The notes below the pieces were generated by a model. That model saw nothing but the letters and a program-made list of their open reading frames with translations, was not told where the DNA came from and ran no database searches. A DNA stretch of 64,000 nucleotides from assembly GCF_000701265.1 (NCBI RefSeq), contig NZ_JNIA01000024.1, positions 62,001-126,000 on the forward strand, in the 5' to 3' direction. This document shows positions 28,240 through 37,834 of this stretch, piece by piece (position 1 is the first letter of the stretch; every line of letters begins with the position of its first letter). A program made the position numbers and the translations under genes. The DNA is from Legionella wadsworthii DSM 21896 = ATCC 33877 (lineage in GTDB: Bacteria; Pseudomonadota; Gammaproteobacteria; Legionellales; Legionellaceae).

Positions 28240-30480
28240 ATGATGTTAGACAGGGCCATTGTAGTTGATGAGCAATTTTTAAATCGAATCAAGAAAGCAG
28301 ATTTTCCAAAACCCCGAAGTTCGATGAGTCCGGAAACGGCGGAATTGGATAAGAAAACGGCCATTGATCTCTTTGATTCCCAAATCAAATCCCGTCTTCT
28401 TGATTTAATTGCCAGGCAGCTCAAAGAAAAGGGTTTGTCTTTCTATACTATCGGCAGCAGTGGGCATGAAGGAAATGCTGTTTGGGGGCAAGTTTTTCGC
28501 CCGGATGATATGGCTTTTTTGCATTATCGAAGTGGTGCATTTTATTTACAGAGGGCTAAGAAATTACAAGGAGTTGATGGGGTTCGAGATATTTTATTGT
28601 CCTTAGTCGCGGCATCGACAGATCCTATTTCAGGGGGACGCCATAAAGTTTTCGGCAGTGTTCCATTAACCATTCCTCCTCAAACTTCCACTATCGCCTC
28701 CCATCTACCTAAAGCTTTAGGAACCGCATTATCGATAACTCGTGCAAAAGAATTGAAAATTAAAAGTCAGTTAAATCCAGACTCAGTCATTATTTGCACT
28801 TTTGGTGATGCATCAACCAACCATGCTTCAGCTCAAGCGACTTTAAATACCTGCTCATGGATTTCTCAGCAAAATTATCCTTTACCCATTGTATTCATTT
28901 GTGAAGACAACGGAATAGGAATATCAGTGCCCACACCTGCTGACTGGATAGAGCGTTCTATTGGGTCTCGACCTGGCATAAACTATATTGCCTGTGATGG
29001 TTTGAACCTTGCTGATGCTTATGCAACTGCACAGGAGGCGGAATATTTAGCCCGCGTGAAAAAGCAGCCCGTATTCTTGCATATGCGCTGTGTGCGTTTA
29101 TTAGGTCACGCTGGTTCAGATATTGAATCACAATATTCTACCCAGGCAGAAATAGAGGCAAGGGAAGCACAAGATCCTTTATTACATACTGCAGGTCTTC
29201 TTTACCGTGAAGGGTGGATGGGTATCGAAGACATGTTGAGTCTTTACCAAAGTAATAAAGATTTAATCGAGGCCAAAGCAGTGGATGCAATCAGGCAACC
29301 TAAGCTATCGAGTGCTGAAGAGGTTATGTCCTCATTGATACCGAAGATGGCGAAGAAAGAGGCATTTCCTCTACCCAGTGAAGAAGTAAGGGAAAAAACT
29401 TTCCTTAATACTTTTCCTCAGTTAAAACAAAAAAGAAATTTATGCCAACAGATTAATTTTGCATTAACTGATTTGATGCTCCAATACCCTAATATGGTGG
29501 TATTTGGTGAGGATGTGGGTAAAAAAGGGGGTGTTTATCGAGTCACGGCTGACTTGCAGGCACGTTTTGGTCGACGTCGTGTATTTGATACAATTCTGGA
29601 TGAAACGACGATATTAGGTACTGCCATTGGTATGGCGCATAATGGATTTATCCCGGTTCCAGAAATCCAGTTTTTAGCCTATTTGCATAATGCAGAAGAT
29701 CAATTACGCGGGGAAGCGTCTACCTTATCTTTTTTCTCAAGCGGTCAATATCAAAATCCTATGGTCGTTCGCATCGCTTCGTTGGCTTATCAAAAAGGAT
29801 TTGGAGGCCACTTTCATAATGACAATTCCATTGCGGTATTAAGAGATCTGCCGGGGGTAATCGTTGCATGTCCTTCTAATGGGCCTGATGCAGCAAAAAT
29901 GTTACGTACTTGCATCCGCCTTGCTCATGAGGAAGGCAGAGTGGGTGTATTTTTGGAGCCTATTGCTTTATATATGACCAAAGATTTACATGCTCCTGGC
30001 GATAATGGATGGCTCTTTCATTATCCAGCACCCGATGCAATGATTGCGCCAGGAGAAGTGGGTGTTTTTGGAGATGGGGCAACTGTTATTTTGACTTATG
30101 GTAATGGGTATTATCTGTCACGCCAAGCGGCAAAGGTATTGCAGGAAGATCATAAAATTCCAGTAAAAATTGTCGACATCCGTTGGCTTAGCCCCTTACC
30201 CGTAAAAGGAATTTTAAAAGAGTTAACTAAAGCCAAACAGGTATTAATTGTAGATGAGGGCAGACAAAGTGGATCCATCAGCGAAGGCTTGATGACTTTG
30301 CTATTGGAGGAAGCCTCATCCAGGTTGAAAGTGAGACGTATTACTGGTAAAGATTGCTTTATTCCCTTAGGTAATGCTTGGCAATATTTATTACCGAGTA
30401 AAGAAAGTATTATTGATGCCGTAATTGCGTTACAGTCAGATAAAAGGGAGAAAGAAAGTGGACGACTTGTTGTTTCTTGA
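28240..30480 (+). CDS. Fused alpha/beta E1 component of a 2-oxoacid dehydrogenase complex
   Basis: A 746-residue thiamine-diphosphate enzyme. Residues ~1-380 are the alpha part (HYRSGAFYL, then the ThDP motif GDASTNHASAQATLN) and residues ~390-740 the beta part (VFGEDVGKKGGVYRVT, ILDETTILGTAIGMA, VDEGRQSGSISEG). It decarboxylates a 2-oxoacid and acylates the lipoyl group of an E2. Text resembles branched-chain-type E1 more than pyruvate E1. No E2 or E3 is adjacent; the overlapping downstream gene is glutaryl-CoA dehydrogenase-like, so 2-oxoadipate or a branched-chain oxoacid are candidate substrates (inference). Confidence 0.85.
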   Translation: MMLDRAIVVDEQFLNRIKKADFPKPRSSMSPETAELDKKTAIDLFDSQIKSRLLDLIARQLKEKGLSFYTIGSSGHEGNAVWGQVFRPDDMAFLHYRSGAFYLQRAKKLQGVDGVRDILLSLVAASTDPISGGRHKVFGSVPLTIPPQTSTIASHLPKALGTALSITRAKELKIKSQLNPDSVIICTFGDASTNHASAQATLNTCSWISQQNYPLPIVFICEDNGIGISVPTPADWIERSIGSRPGINYIACDGLNLADAYATAQEAEYLARVKKQPVFLHMRCVRLLGHAGSDIESQYSTQAEIEAREAQDPLLHTAGLLYREGWMGIEDMLSLYQSNKDLIEAKAVDAIRQPKLSSAEEVMSSLIPKMAKKEAFPLPSEEVREKTFLNTFPQLKQKRNLCQQINFALTDLMLQYPNMVVFGEDVGKKGGVYRVTADLQARFGRRRVFDTILDETTILGTAIGMAHNGFIPVPEIQFLAYLHNAEDQLRGEASTLSFFSSGQYQNPMVVRIASLAYQKGFGGHFHNDNSIAVLRDLPGVIVACPSNGPDAAKMLRTCIRLAHEEGRVGVFLEPIALYMTKDLHAPGDNGWLFHYPAPDAMIAPGEVGVFGDGATVILTYGNGYYLSRQAAKVLQEDHKIPVKIVDIRWLSPLPVKGILKELTKAKQVLIVDEGRQSGSISEGLMTLLLEEASSRLKVRRITGKDCFIPLGNAWQYLLPSKESIIDAVIALQSDKREKESGRLVVS

Positions 30481-31615
30481 TGAGCAGTTAAATAGTGATG
30501 AACGAATGATACGCGATAGTGTGGCGCGTTTCGTGAGTAATGATGTGATGCCCTTAATGGCTGAATCATTTGAACATGCGCAATTTCCTCGCGAGCTTAT
30601 TAAAAAATCTGCTGAAATGGGTTTATTGGGTTTGACCTTACCCGCAGAATACGGGGGGGCTGAAGCTTCCTATGTCGCATATGGCTTAGTGTGTCAGGAA
30701 TTAGAGCGCGGGGATAGCGGATTACGAAGTTTTGTTTCCGTACAAAGTTCTTTATGTATGTTTCCAATTTTTCGTTTTGGTTCTGAGGAACAACGCGTGC
30801 GCTTTTTACCTGGGATGGCAGCAGGGGACATCATTGGCTGTTTTGGCCTGACTGAGCCTGATTTCGGTTCCGATCCAGCTGGCATGAGAACGACTGCGAA
30901 GAAAGTAAAAGGTGGCTGGAGCTTGAGTGGTGCCAAAATGTGGATCACCAATTCCCCCATTGCGGATATTGCAATCGTTTGGGCAAAAACGGATGAAGGA
31001 ATCCGTGGTTTTATTGTAGATACACAATCTGAAGGATTGTCGCGTCCTGAAATCAAACTCAAAATGTCTTTACGCGCTTCCATCACAGGGGAGTTGGTAT
31101 TTGACAATGTTTTTGTTCCTGATGAAAATTTTCTTCCCGGAAGTGAAAAAGGCATAGGGGCTCCGTTAAGTTGTTTAAGCCAGGCACGTTACGGCATTGC
31201 GTGGGGCGCTATGGGCGCTGCTATGGCATGTTTTGATATCACTCGTGACTATTTGCTCGAACGCAAACAATTTAATAAGCCTTTGGCATCATTCCAGCTC
31301 ATTCAGAAAGATCTGGCAGAGATGTATACTGAAATAATTAAAGCACAATGCCTTAATTTACAGATCGGCCGAATAAAAGATGATCATCGTGAAAGTCCCG
31401 TGATGATTTCGCTTGCTAAAGGAAATGCATGTCGTGAAGCATTGAATATCGCAAGGAAATGCAGGAATCTATTAGGAGCAAATGGAATCAGCCTTGAATA
31501 TCATGTGATTCGTCACATGCTTAATTTAGAATCAGTATTTACTTACGAGGGTACGGATAATGTTCATACTTTAGTACTAGGAAAGCATATTACTGGAATT
31601 AATGCTTTTGCTTAA
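30458..31615 (+). CDS. Glutaryl-CoA dehydrogenase-like acyl-CoA dehydrogenase
   Basis: A 385-residue FAD acyl-CoA dehydrogenase. FGLTEPDFGSDPAGM is the family signature. The C-terminal block NLESVFTYEGTDNVHTLVLGKHITG holds the catalytic Glu (YEGT) and matches glutaryl-CoA dehydrogenase (NTYEGTHDIHALILG) better than short-chain enzymes. Such enzymes oxidise and decarboxylate glutaryl-CoA to crotonyl-CoA in lysine and tryptophan breakdown. I start at the GTG at 30458, preceded by GGGAG; it overlaps the E1 gene by 23 bases, so the two are probably cotranslated. Confidence 0.85.
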   Translation: MDDLLFLDEQLNSDERMIRDSVARFVSNDVMPLMAESFEHAQFPRELIKKSAEMGLLGLTLPAEYGGAEASYVAYGLVCQELERGDSGLRSFVSVQSSLCMFPIFRFGSEEQRVRFLPGMAAGDIIGCFGLTEPDFGSDPAGMRTTAKKVKGGWSLSGAKMWITNSPIADIAIVWAKTDEGIRGFIVDTQSEGLSRPEIKLKMSLRASITGELVFDNVFVPDENFLPGSEKGIGAPLSCLSQARYGIAWGAMGAAMACFDITRDYLLERKQFNKPLASFQLIQKDLAEMYTEIIKAQCLNLQIGRIKDDHRESPVMISLAKGNACREALNIARKCRNLLGANGISLEYHVIRHMLNLESVFTYEGTDNVHTLVLGKHITGINAFA

Positions 31616-31658
31616 ACCAGGCACTTAAACGGTTAAGGCACTTGATCAATGGCTTCAT

Positions 31659-31692
31659 TGTAATCCAGATGATTGAATCTGGGTTACATTCT
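31659..31692 (+). terminator. Probable terminator after the acyl-CoA dehydrogenase gene
   Basis: TGTAATCCAGAT (31659-31670) and ATCTGGGTTACA (31677-31688) pair over 12 positions with one G-T wobble, followed by TTCTTCT. Confidence 0.65.
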
Positions 31693-31821
31693 TCTGAGGT
31701 AGTTGCAGTCATCGGCATCAGCAGCGTTTAACAGAAGTTCCCTCAACAATGGGAAACTTCATTTTATGCATAGGAATGCATGAAATACAGCAGGTTTATT
31801 GGGCAACTTACAGGAGTATCT

Positions 31822-32178
31822 ATGTTTAAAATGACCTTAAAAAAAGCGTTAATATTAAGTTTACCTGTATTCAGTATGAATGTGTATTCAGGGACGAGCA
31901 AAGAATTCTTAGCCAATCAGTGCTATGAACTTTCCCGAGTTATCATCTCCTTGGCAGATCACCAGGAAAAAAACATCTGTACGAGCAAACTTCATTTGGC
32001 TTCAGTACAAATGAGCACCGCTGCGCTTTTAATCATGCAAGACTCGCCCGACATTGCCAAAGAGATATTAAACAATGCAGTAGCTGATTTACAATATGCC
32101 GAACTACTCAGCTGCAAGAAATACATATTAATATCCCATTCAAAATTTGAAGCGCAAAAAATTAAAACCTTACTCTAA
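31822..32178 (+). CDS. Small exported helical protein of unknown function
   Basis: A 118-residue protein with a signal peptide (MFKMTLKKALILSLPVFSMNVYSG), probably periplasmic. The mature part is predicted to be helical, with three cysteines (NQCYEL, NICTSK, LLSCKK). I start at 31822, where CAGGAG lies 7 bases upstream; a further in-frame ATG at 31780 has no ribosome binding site. I do not recognise a family. The next gene follows closely and may be cotranscribed. Confidence 0.6.
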   Translation: MFKMTLKKALILSLPVFSMNVYSGTSKEFLANQCYELSRVIISLADHQEKNICTSKLHLASVQMSTAALLIMQDSPDIAKEILNNAVADLQYAELLSCKKYILISHSKFEAQKIKTLL

Positions 32179-32237
32179 AAATGATCCTCCTCAGGTTTTG
32201 GTATAATCTTGGGGAGTTTGGTGTTTGGAGCTTAGAC

Positions 32238-32747
32238 GTGTACTCTTTTTATAGATATGGTTTATTTATCTTTTTTTTAGGTATCGGCCTTGGATGGTAT
32301 TACAGTCCAATTTTAAACGATGTATGGACGATAATTGGCAAAAAAAGACACCCAACCCCTACTTTAAAGATTCATTTCTGCCCGCCTGGAGCAGAGGTTA
32401 GGAAACATCAGTATGATCCAGAAGCATTTCAATCTGGCGGATTATTTTGGCAAATGGATTTTGAGGGATGGAAAGGACCAGACAAAGTAGGTTTTATGCA
32501 GGCGCTGATTAATAAAAATAATAATTTGGTTTGCTATTACCATTGGCCAAATCCAAAAGATAAGGGAACTTATCTATGGACCACCATTCACTTATCTCCT
32601 TCAGTGAATCAAATCGTCAAGCCTTATGGTTCCTATTGGTCTACAGAGAAAGACGAAGCAAAAGCTTTGTGCATGGCAGGAATTAATGCATGCGCTTTTA
32701 CCTTTTCAGACAATTCACAACCGATAAATCCCCAAAATAGAATGTAG
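32238..32747 (+). CDS. Membrane-anchored protein of unknown function
   Basis: Starting from the GTG at 32238 (GGAG seven bases upstream) this is 169 residues; an ATG at 32181 in the same frame would add 19. A single hydrophobic helix near the N-terminus (YGLFIFFLGIGLGWYYSP) anchors a soluble domain with CPPGAEV, WQMDFEGWKGP and LVCYYHWPNP. The Cys- and Trp-rich pattern is reminiscent of the DUF3757 proteins of Legionella, but I cannot confirm this. It is the last gene before the tRNA-Pro island junction. Confidence 0.55.
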   Translation: MYSFYRYGLFIFFLGIGLGWYYSPILNDVWTIIGKKRHPTPTLKIHFCPPGAEVRKHQYDPEAFQSGGLFWQMDFEGWKGPDKVGFMQALINKNNNLVCYYHWPNPKDKGTYLWTTIHLSPSVNQIVKPYGSYWSTEKDEAKALCMAGINACAFTFSDNSQPINPQNRM

Positions 32748-32880
32748 GTTGTAGCAATGGGAATCAGGATTTGATTGATGAAAAATCAAATTTCCGCGGT
32801 GAATTCCAATGATAAGAGTGAATGCGCTCCTCTAAGCTCTTGTTATTTCTTTCAGACTTAGATATTATGTCCCACCAAGT

Positions 32881-32957
32881 CGGGGCGTAGCGCAGCCTGG
32901 TAGCGTACTAGCATGGGGTGCTAGTGGTCGAAGGTTCAAATCCTTCCGTCCCGACCA
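32881..32957 (+). tRNA. tRNA-Pro (anticodon GGG)
   Basis: A full cloverleaf can be drawn: acceptor stem CGGGGCG with CGTCCCG, D arm, anticodon stem CTAGC/GCTAG with loop ATGGGGT (anticodon GGG), T arm GAAGG-TTCAAAT-CCTTC, discriminator A and an encoded CCA. Its 3' end marks the left edge of an accessory region that ends with a broken tyrosine integrase, so it is the likely integration site. Confidence 0.95.
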
Positions 32958-33197
32958 AGCCCAGTAAGGGTTTTATGAAAATCTCCAAACCCCATCGGAA
33001 ATATTTGGTACCATTTTTGGTACCGATTGCTAAGCGGTATCCCAAAAACCAATCTTGGATTACAAAATAAAAAAAAATTTGTCCTCAATACAACACTACA
33101 CCATTGGTAATAGATTGATCAAATTGTATGTTGATTGGTTGTTGGCTATCATAAATACAATGTATATTAGTTAAAACATCAGCAAAAGGAATTTAAA
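32958..33197. other. Left junction of the tRNA-Pro island
   Basis: The sequence just after the tRNA contains GGTACC twice (TTTGGTACC and TTTTTGGTACC, near 33006-33024), forming a short hairpin or direct repeat that may be the remnant of an attachment site. No gene is seen before the helicase start. Confidence 0.4.
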
Positions 33198-35735
33198 GTG
33201 GGAATCAATTTTGATAAAAGATCTCATAATACATCCTTTGAAAAGGAAATTGACCCATGTCTAATTTATGAAAAATTAGATCGTCATGCAAGTAAAGGCC
33301 CTTTAAGGAAACCGGTTCAAGATACAATATTAAATGATTGGTTTAATCTATATCGTTCTAAACGAGATGTAATTCTTAAATTGCCTACGGGTGGAGGTAA
33401 AACGATAATTGGCCTACTTATTCTTCTATCTAAATTAAATGAAGGTGAATCTCCGTGCCTTTACTTGTGTCCTAATAATTACCTAGTAGAACAAGTTAAA
33501 ATTCAGGCAACAGAATTTGGAATACCTTATTGTGAGATTTCTAATGATTCGTTGCCTGAAGAATTTCTGAATGGTGAAAAAATTCTGATTACTAATGCTC
33601 AAAGTGTCTTTAATGGTAGAAGCAACAAATTCGGAATTGATCAAAAAGCTATAAAAGTTAAATCTATTTTATTAGATGACTCGCATAGCTGTGTGAATGT
33701 AATTAAATCAGCCTGTCGCTTTGATATATTGAGTACATCACAAATATATGCAGAATTACTCCAAGTATTTTCCGAGTCTTTGAAATCACAAGGCTTAGGA
33801 TCTTTTGCTGATATTGAAAATGGCATTAGCGAATCCCAAATCACAATACCATATTGGGATTGGCAAGGAAAAATTGATGAAGTAGTTTCAATACTATCTA
33901 AATATAATAGAACTAAAGATAAAGCGGTTTGGTATACTTGGGAACTTTTAAAAAATGATTTAAAAAATTGTATCTGTACATTTTCAGGAAGAGGAATTGA
34001 AATTTCTCCGTATTCTCTACCACTTTATAAATTTGGTAGTTTTTATAATGCCAATCATAGAGTCTTCATGTCTGCAACAATATCAGACAATACCTTCTTT
34101 ATAAAAGATCTTGCACTTGAAAATGACGTAATACAATCACCCCTAACTTATAATAAAAAGTGGTCCGGTGAGAAAATGATCCTTATCCCATCTTTAATGG
34201 ATGATGATCTAACAAGAGAAGAAATAATTAACTTAATAGGGAAAATTAAAAACCCTAAATTTGGAATTATCGTTTTAGTTCCTAGTTTCTCACATGCAGA
34301 AATATGGAAAAAATATGGTTCGACTATTCTCACCTCTCAAAATTTGAATACTGAGATAGAAAAATACAAAAATGGGGTATATGCAAAACCACTAGTGATG
34401 GCCTCACGGTATGACGGGATAGATCTACCTGATTCAATGTGCCGCATATTGATCTTAGATTCCTTACCAATTAGTGAAACTCTAACTGATAGATATTATG
34501 ATACTTGCATCCCCAATAGTATGTACGGAAAAGTTAAAACAGCACAAACAATTGAACAAGGATTAGGACGGGCAGTAAGAAGTGAAAAGGATTACTGCGT
34601 GGTGTTGATTATAGGTAGGGATATCATTAAGCAAATCAGATCTAAAGATTCCCGAGAGTATTTTTCTCCTCAAACTCGCAGGCAAATTGAAATAGGTTTG
34701 GATCTAGCACGATTTTCTAAAGAAGATAAGGAAGAAAATCAAAGTCCAATCGACTTATTAAAATCAGTTATAAATCAATGCCTAAAAAGAGATGAAGGTT
34801 GGAAAAACTACTATGTTGAACAAATGGATACTATCCATGGCGGAGGGATTACGGAAGTAGACGAAATTGTTAAACATGAGAAAAGTGCAGAAAAATTATT
34901 TAGTGATGGAAAATTTCAAGAAGCTAAGAATAAAATTCAAGACTTATGTGATTATTATCAAGATACATTAACTGAAGAAGAAAAAGGTTGGTATCTTCAA
35001 GAGATGGCCAGATATATCTTTCCAATAAATCAAATTGATGCGATGTCTTTGCAAGTTGAAGCACATAAACTTAACAAATCTCTTTTTTTACCACCAACTG
35101 GATATGAAGTAACTAAAATTTCTCTATTAGCACAGGATAGAATAAAAAACATAAAGGCTAGAATTTCTGAATTTGAAACCTTTGAAAGTCTACTTTTATT
35201 TGTTGATGATATTTTATCTCGGCTCTCCTTTGGAATAAATGCTGATAAATTTGAACGAGCAATTGATGAATTAGGTCAGTTATTAGGATATGAAACTGAA
35301 AGACCTGATCATAATTGGAAAGCTGGACCGGATAATTTGTGGGCTATTCGAGAAGGGGAATATCTATTTATTGAATGTAAAAATCAAGTTTTAGACACTC
35401 GGTCTTATATTGAAAAAGCAGAAACTGGACAATTTAGTAATAATTGTGCTTGGTTTGATAGATATTATTTTGGAAGTAAAACTCATTACACAATGATTAT
35501 TCCAACCAAGAGAGTCAATTCGAATACTGGTTTTATGGTTCCAGTCAAAATTATGAGGAACCCAAAACTAAAATTATTAAAGAATAATTTACGATCATTA
35601 ATATTAGGATTAAAGAATATTGATTTAAAGTCCCTATCTGAAGATTTTATTAATGCATCATTGGTTCAACATAAATTGACAACAGATCAAATTTTATCCA
35701 CCTATTTTGAAGAACATATTCAGGAAAAGGCATAA
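33198..35735 (+). CDS. SF2 helicase fused to a PD-(D/E)xK nuclease-like domain
   Basis: An 845-residue protein starting at GTG (AAAGGAA upstream). Residues ~40-500 form an SF2 helicase: Walker A PTGGGKT (63-69), Walker B-like LLDDSHS (Asp160, Asp161, His163), MSATIS, and QGLGRAVRSEKDY, the last resembling the XPD/DinG group. Residues ~675-790 carry GPDNLW with Asp712 and FIECKNQ with Glu726 and Lys728, the D-x13-ExK pattern of restriction-type nucleases. The combination, tRNA-linked position and neighbouring ATPase/TOPRIM pair suggest anti-phage or anti-plasmid defence. It could act alone or with the downstream pair. Confidence 0.8.
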   Translation: MGINFDKRSHNTSFEKEIDPCLIYEKLDRHASKGPLRKPVQDTILNDWFNLYRSKRDVILKLPTGGGKTIIGLLILLSKLNEGESPCLYLCPNNYLVEQVKIQATEFGIPYCEISNDSLPEEFLNGEKILITNAQSVFNGRSNKFGIDQKAIKVKSILLDDSHSCVNVIKSACRFDILSTSQIYAELLQVFSESLKSQGLGSFADIENGISESQITIPYWDWQGKIDEVVSILSKYNRTKDKAVWYTWELLKNDLKNCICTFSGRGIEISPYSLPLYKFGSFYNANHRVFMSATISDNTFFIKDLALENDVIQSPLTYNKKWSGEKMILIPSLMDDDLTREEIINLIGKIKNPKFGIIVLVPSFSHAEIWKKYGSTILTSQNLNTEIEKYKNGVYAKPLVMASRYDGIDLPDSMCRILILDSLPISETLTDRYYDTCIPNSMYGKVKTAQTIEQGLGRAVRSEKDYCVVLIIGRDIIKQIRSKDSREYFSPQTRRQIEIGLDLARFSKEDKEENQSPIDLLKSVINQCLKRDEGWKNYYVEQMDTIHGGGITEVDEIVKHEKSAEKLFSDGKFQEAKNKIQDLCDYYQDTLTEEEKGWYLQEMARYIFPINQIDAMSLQVEAHKLNKSLFLPPTGYEVTKISLLAQDRIKNIKARISEFETFESLLLFVDDILSRLSFGINADKFERAIDELGQLLGYETERPDHNWKAGPDNLWAIREGEYLFIECKNQVLDTRSYIEKAETGQFSNNCAWFDRYYFGSKTHYTMIIPTKRVNSNTGFMVPVKIMRNPKLKLLKNNLRSLILGLKNIDLKSLSEDFINASLVQHKLTTDQILSTYFEEHIQEKA

Positions 35736-36071
35736 CATGCAAAACGGTTCAGGTCTTCCCTTTATCCTATAGGGAAAAGGAAAAATCTGCCTCTGATGGC
35801 AACTAATGTGGTATCAAATTCAGATTGGGGAAATATTGGGTTAAATTGTATTCTGAAAAACAATTAGTGGGCTATTATCTAAAGGTATATTAACCGAGAA
35901 GAATTATCTCTAAGAGTAGATATTGAAAGTGTCGCTTAAATATTTTATTTATAAAAGATTTTCATAAATATGTGAGTATTAAAAATTATTCTAGTCAGAA
36001 TAAAGAATATAGAATAATGTGTTCTATATATCACTAAAGTGCAATTAGCAACAGAAAAACATAGGCAAGGT
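35736..36071. other. Gap between helicase and ATPase genes
   Basis: About 336 AT-rich bases with no supported gene. It contains a short hairpin (CCCTTTATCC-TATA-GGGAAAAGG near 35758-35780) that may end the helicase transcript, and stop-rich frames. The ATPase pair therefore probably has its own promoter. Confidence 0.4.
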
Positions 36072-37172
36072 ATGGATAATAAGATTAGATCAATAACTAT
36101 AAAGGGCTATAAGTCCATAGTATCGCTAGATAATTTTCAGCTAAATGATCTAAATGTACTTATTGGAGCAAATGGCTCTGGGAAAAGCAATTTTGTTTCC
36201 TTTTTGCTCATGTTGCGGGAAATTGTGGAAAAAAGACTTCAAACATGGACTAAAAAACAGGGTGGTGCTGATAGGCTCTTGAGCTTTGGAATTAAAGAAA
36301 CAAGCGCGCTAAGCGCAAGTATTCGCTTTGGTAAAAATGGATATGACATTAAATTAGAGCCAACTGTGGACGGTGGATTTGTCTTTGTAAATGAAAACTT
36401 ATATTTCGATGGACCAAAATATGGAATAACAAAACCATATTTAGGTTCTGGACATAACGAATCTTTAATTCCAGAAGAAGCAGAAAATGGGAATTCAAAA
36501 AGTGTTGCAACTTTTTGTTTAGAAACAATGAAAACATGGATGGTGTATCATTTTCATGATACCAGTGTAACTGCTGGAGTAAAGAGATATGGTTCTATCC
36601 ATGATAATGAATATTTAAGAAATGATGCTTCAAATTTAGCTGCTTTTTTATATAAGTTGTCTTTGGAAGATAAAGATTCCTATAGGCAAATTTGTAAAAC
36701 AATAAAATTAGTAATTCCTTTCTTTTCAGATTTTAATTTAGTACCTAGAAAACTACCCACAGAGGAAGAGCAAATAAATCTTGGATGGAAACATAAGGAT
36801 AGTGATTACCCTTTTTGGCCCAGCCAGCTTTCGGATGGTTCTTTAAGATTTATTTGCTTAGCTACAACCTTATTACAGCCAAATCCACCAAGTGTTATTG
36901 TCATTGATGAACCAGAATTAGGATTACATCCTTATGCAATTGTTATACTTGCATCATTATTGCGCTCGGCCTCCAAAAGAATGCAAGTTATTATTTCTAC
37001 TCAATCTGTAACATTGGTAAATGAGTTTGAGATGGAGGAATTAATAATTGTGGAAAGCAATAACGGCAAATCCTCCTTTAATCGTTATAAAAATTCGGAG
37101 TTTTCTGAATGGCTTGATAATTATTCATTAGGTGAGTTGTGGGAAAAAAATATTTTAGGAGGCAAGCCATAG
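36072..37172 (+). CDS. AAA15/OLD-type ATPase of a two-gene defence-like module
   Basis: A 366-residue SMC/ABC-like ATPase. IKGYKSIVSLDNF is the typical opening of AAA15/AAA21 proteins; Walker A is GANGSGKS (32-39), an LSDGSLR signature follows in the C-terminal half, Walker B is VIVIDEPELGLHP and VIISTQS is the switch His-loop region (here Thr/Gln). The C-terminal WLDNYSLGELWEKNILGG is characteristic of ATPases paired with DUF4276 proteins. I start at the ATG at 36072 rather than the GTG at 36039. It is probably a sensor/regulator for the downstream TOPRIM-like protein, as in OLD, PARIS and AbiL systems (inference). Confidence 0.85.
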   Translation: MDNKIRSITIKGYKSIVSLDNFQLNDLNVLIGANGSGKSNFVSFLLMLREIVEKRLQTWTKKQGGADRLLSFGIKETSALSASIRFGKNGYDIKLEPTVDGGFVFVNENLYFDGPKYGITKPYLGSGHNESLIPEEAENGNSKSVATFCLETMKTWMVYHFHDTSVTAGVKRYGSIHDNEYLRNDASNLAAFLYKLSLEDKDSYRQICKTIKLVIPFFSDFNLVPRKLPTEEEQINLGWKHKDSDYPFWPSQLSDGSLRFICLATTLLQPNPPSVIVIDEPELGLHPYAIVILASLLRSASKRMQVIISTQSVTLVNEFEMEELIIVESNNGKSSFNRYKNSEFSEWLDNYSLGELWEKNILGGKP

Positions 37173-37174
37173 TC

Positions 37175-37834
37175 ATGATTCGTGTACATGTCATTTGTGA
37201 AGGAAGTACAGAAGAAATGTTCATCAAAGAAATTCTTGCCGAATATTTTTTGTCACAACAAATTTATCTAATCCCTTCATTAATAGGAAAACCCGGCCAT
37301 AAAGGAGGAAATATTTGTTATACGCGCTTGCTAACAGATGTATCTCTAAGGCTGAAAAATGATAAACAGTGCTATTGCACAACAATGTTAGATTATTATG
37401 GATTGCATATAGAGTTTCCTGGTAAAAAGGAAGCAGTAAAAAGTAATTCCATCTTAGATAAAAGCAAAATCATGAAGAAATACCTTAGTGCTGAAATCAC
37501 TAAAAAACTTGGAGATATGTCTAGCCGTTTTATACCTTATATTCAGTTTCATGAATTTGAAGGTCTTTTGTTTAGCGCTCCTGAAACATTAGCTAATAGT
37601 TTAAATTGTGATTTAATCCATGAGTTCCAAAAAATTAGGGATAAATATCCCAGCCCAGAAGATATAAATGATAATATTGAAACAGCTCCCAGCAAAAGAA
37701 TAAGTTCATTGCATCCCAGTTATGATAAGCCTTATCATCCAATAATGGTTGCATTAGATATAGGTTTAGATTTAATGAGAGAAGAATGTAAAATATTTAA
37801 TTCATGGATTTTATCTTTAGAGGCTCTAAATTAA
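37175..37834 (+). CDS. DUF4276 TOPRIM-like protein, partner of the AAA ATPase
   Basis: A 219-residue protein starting two bases after the ATPase stop, with AGGAGG about 12 bases upstream. MIRVHVICEGSTEEMFIKEIL carries the Glu of a TOPRIM-like fold (E9, E13), followed by TTMLDYYG with an Asp and IQFHEFEGLLFS, as in DUF4276/RloB-type proteins. These acidic residues are the expected metal site of a nuclease. With the ATPase it resembles two-component OLD-like defence pairs. The exact system name cannot be given from sequence alone. Confidence 0.82.
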   Translation: MIRVHVICEGSTEEMFIKEILAEYFLSQQIYLIPSLIGKPGHKGGNICYTRLLTDVSLRLKNDKQCYCTTMLDYYGLHIEFPGKKEAVKSNSILDKSKIMKKYLSAEITKKLGDMSSRFIPYIQFHEFEGLLFSAPETLANSLNCDLIHEFQKIRDKYPSPEDINDNIETAPSKRISSLHPSYDKPYHPIMVALDIGLDLMREECKIFNSWILSLEALN

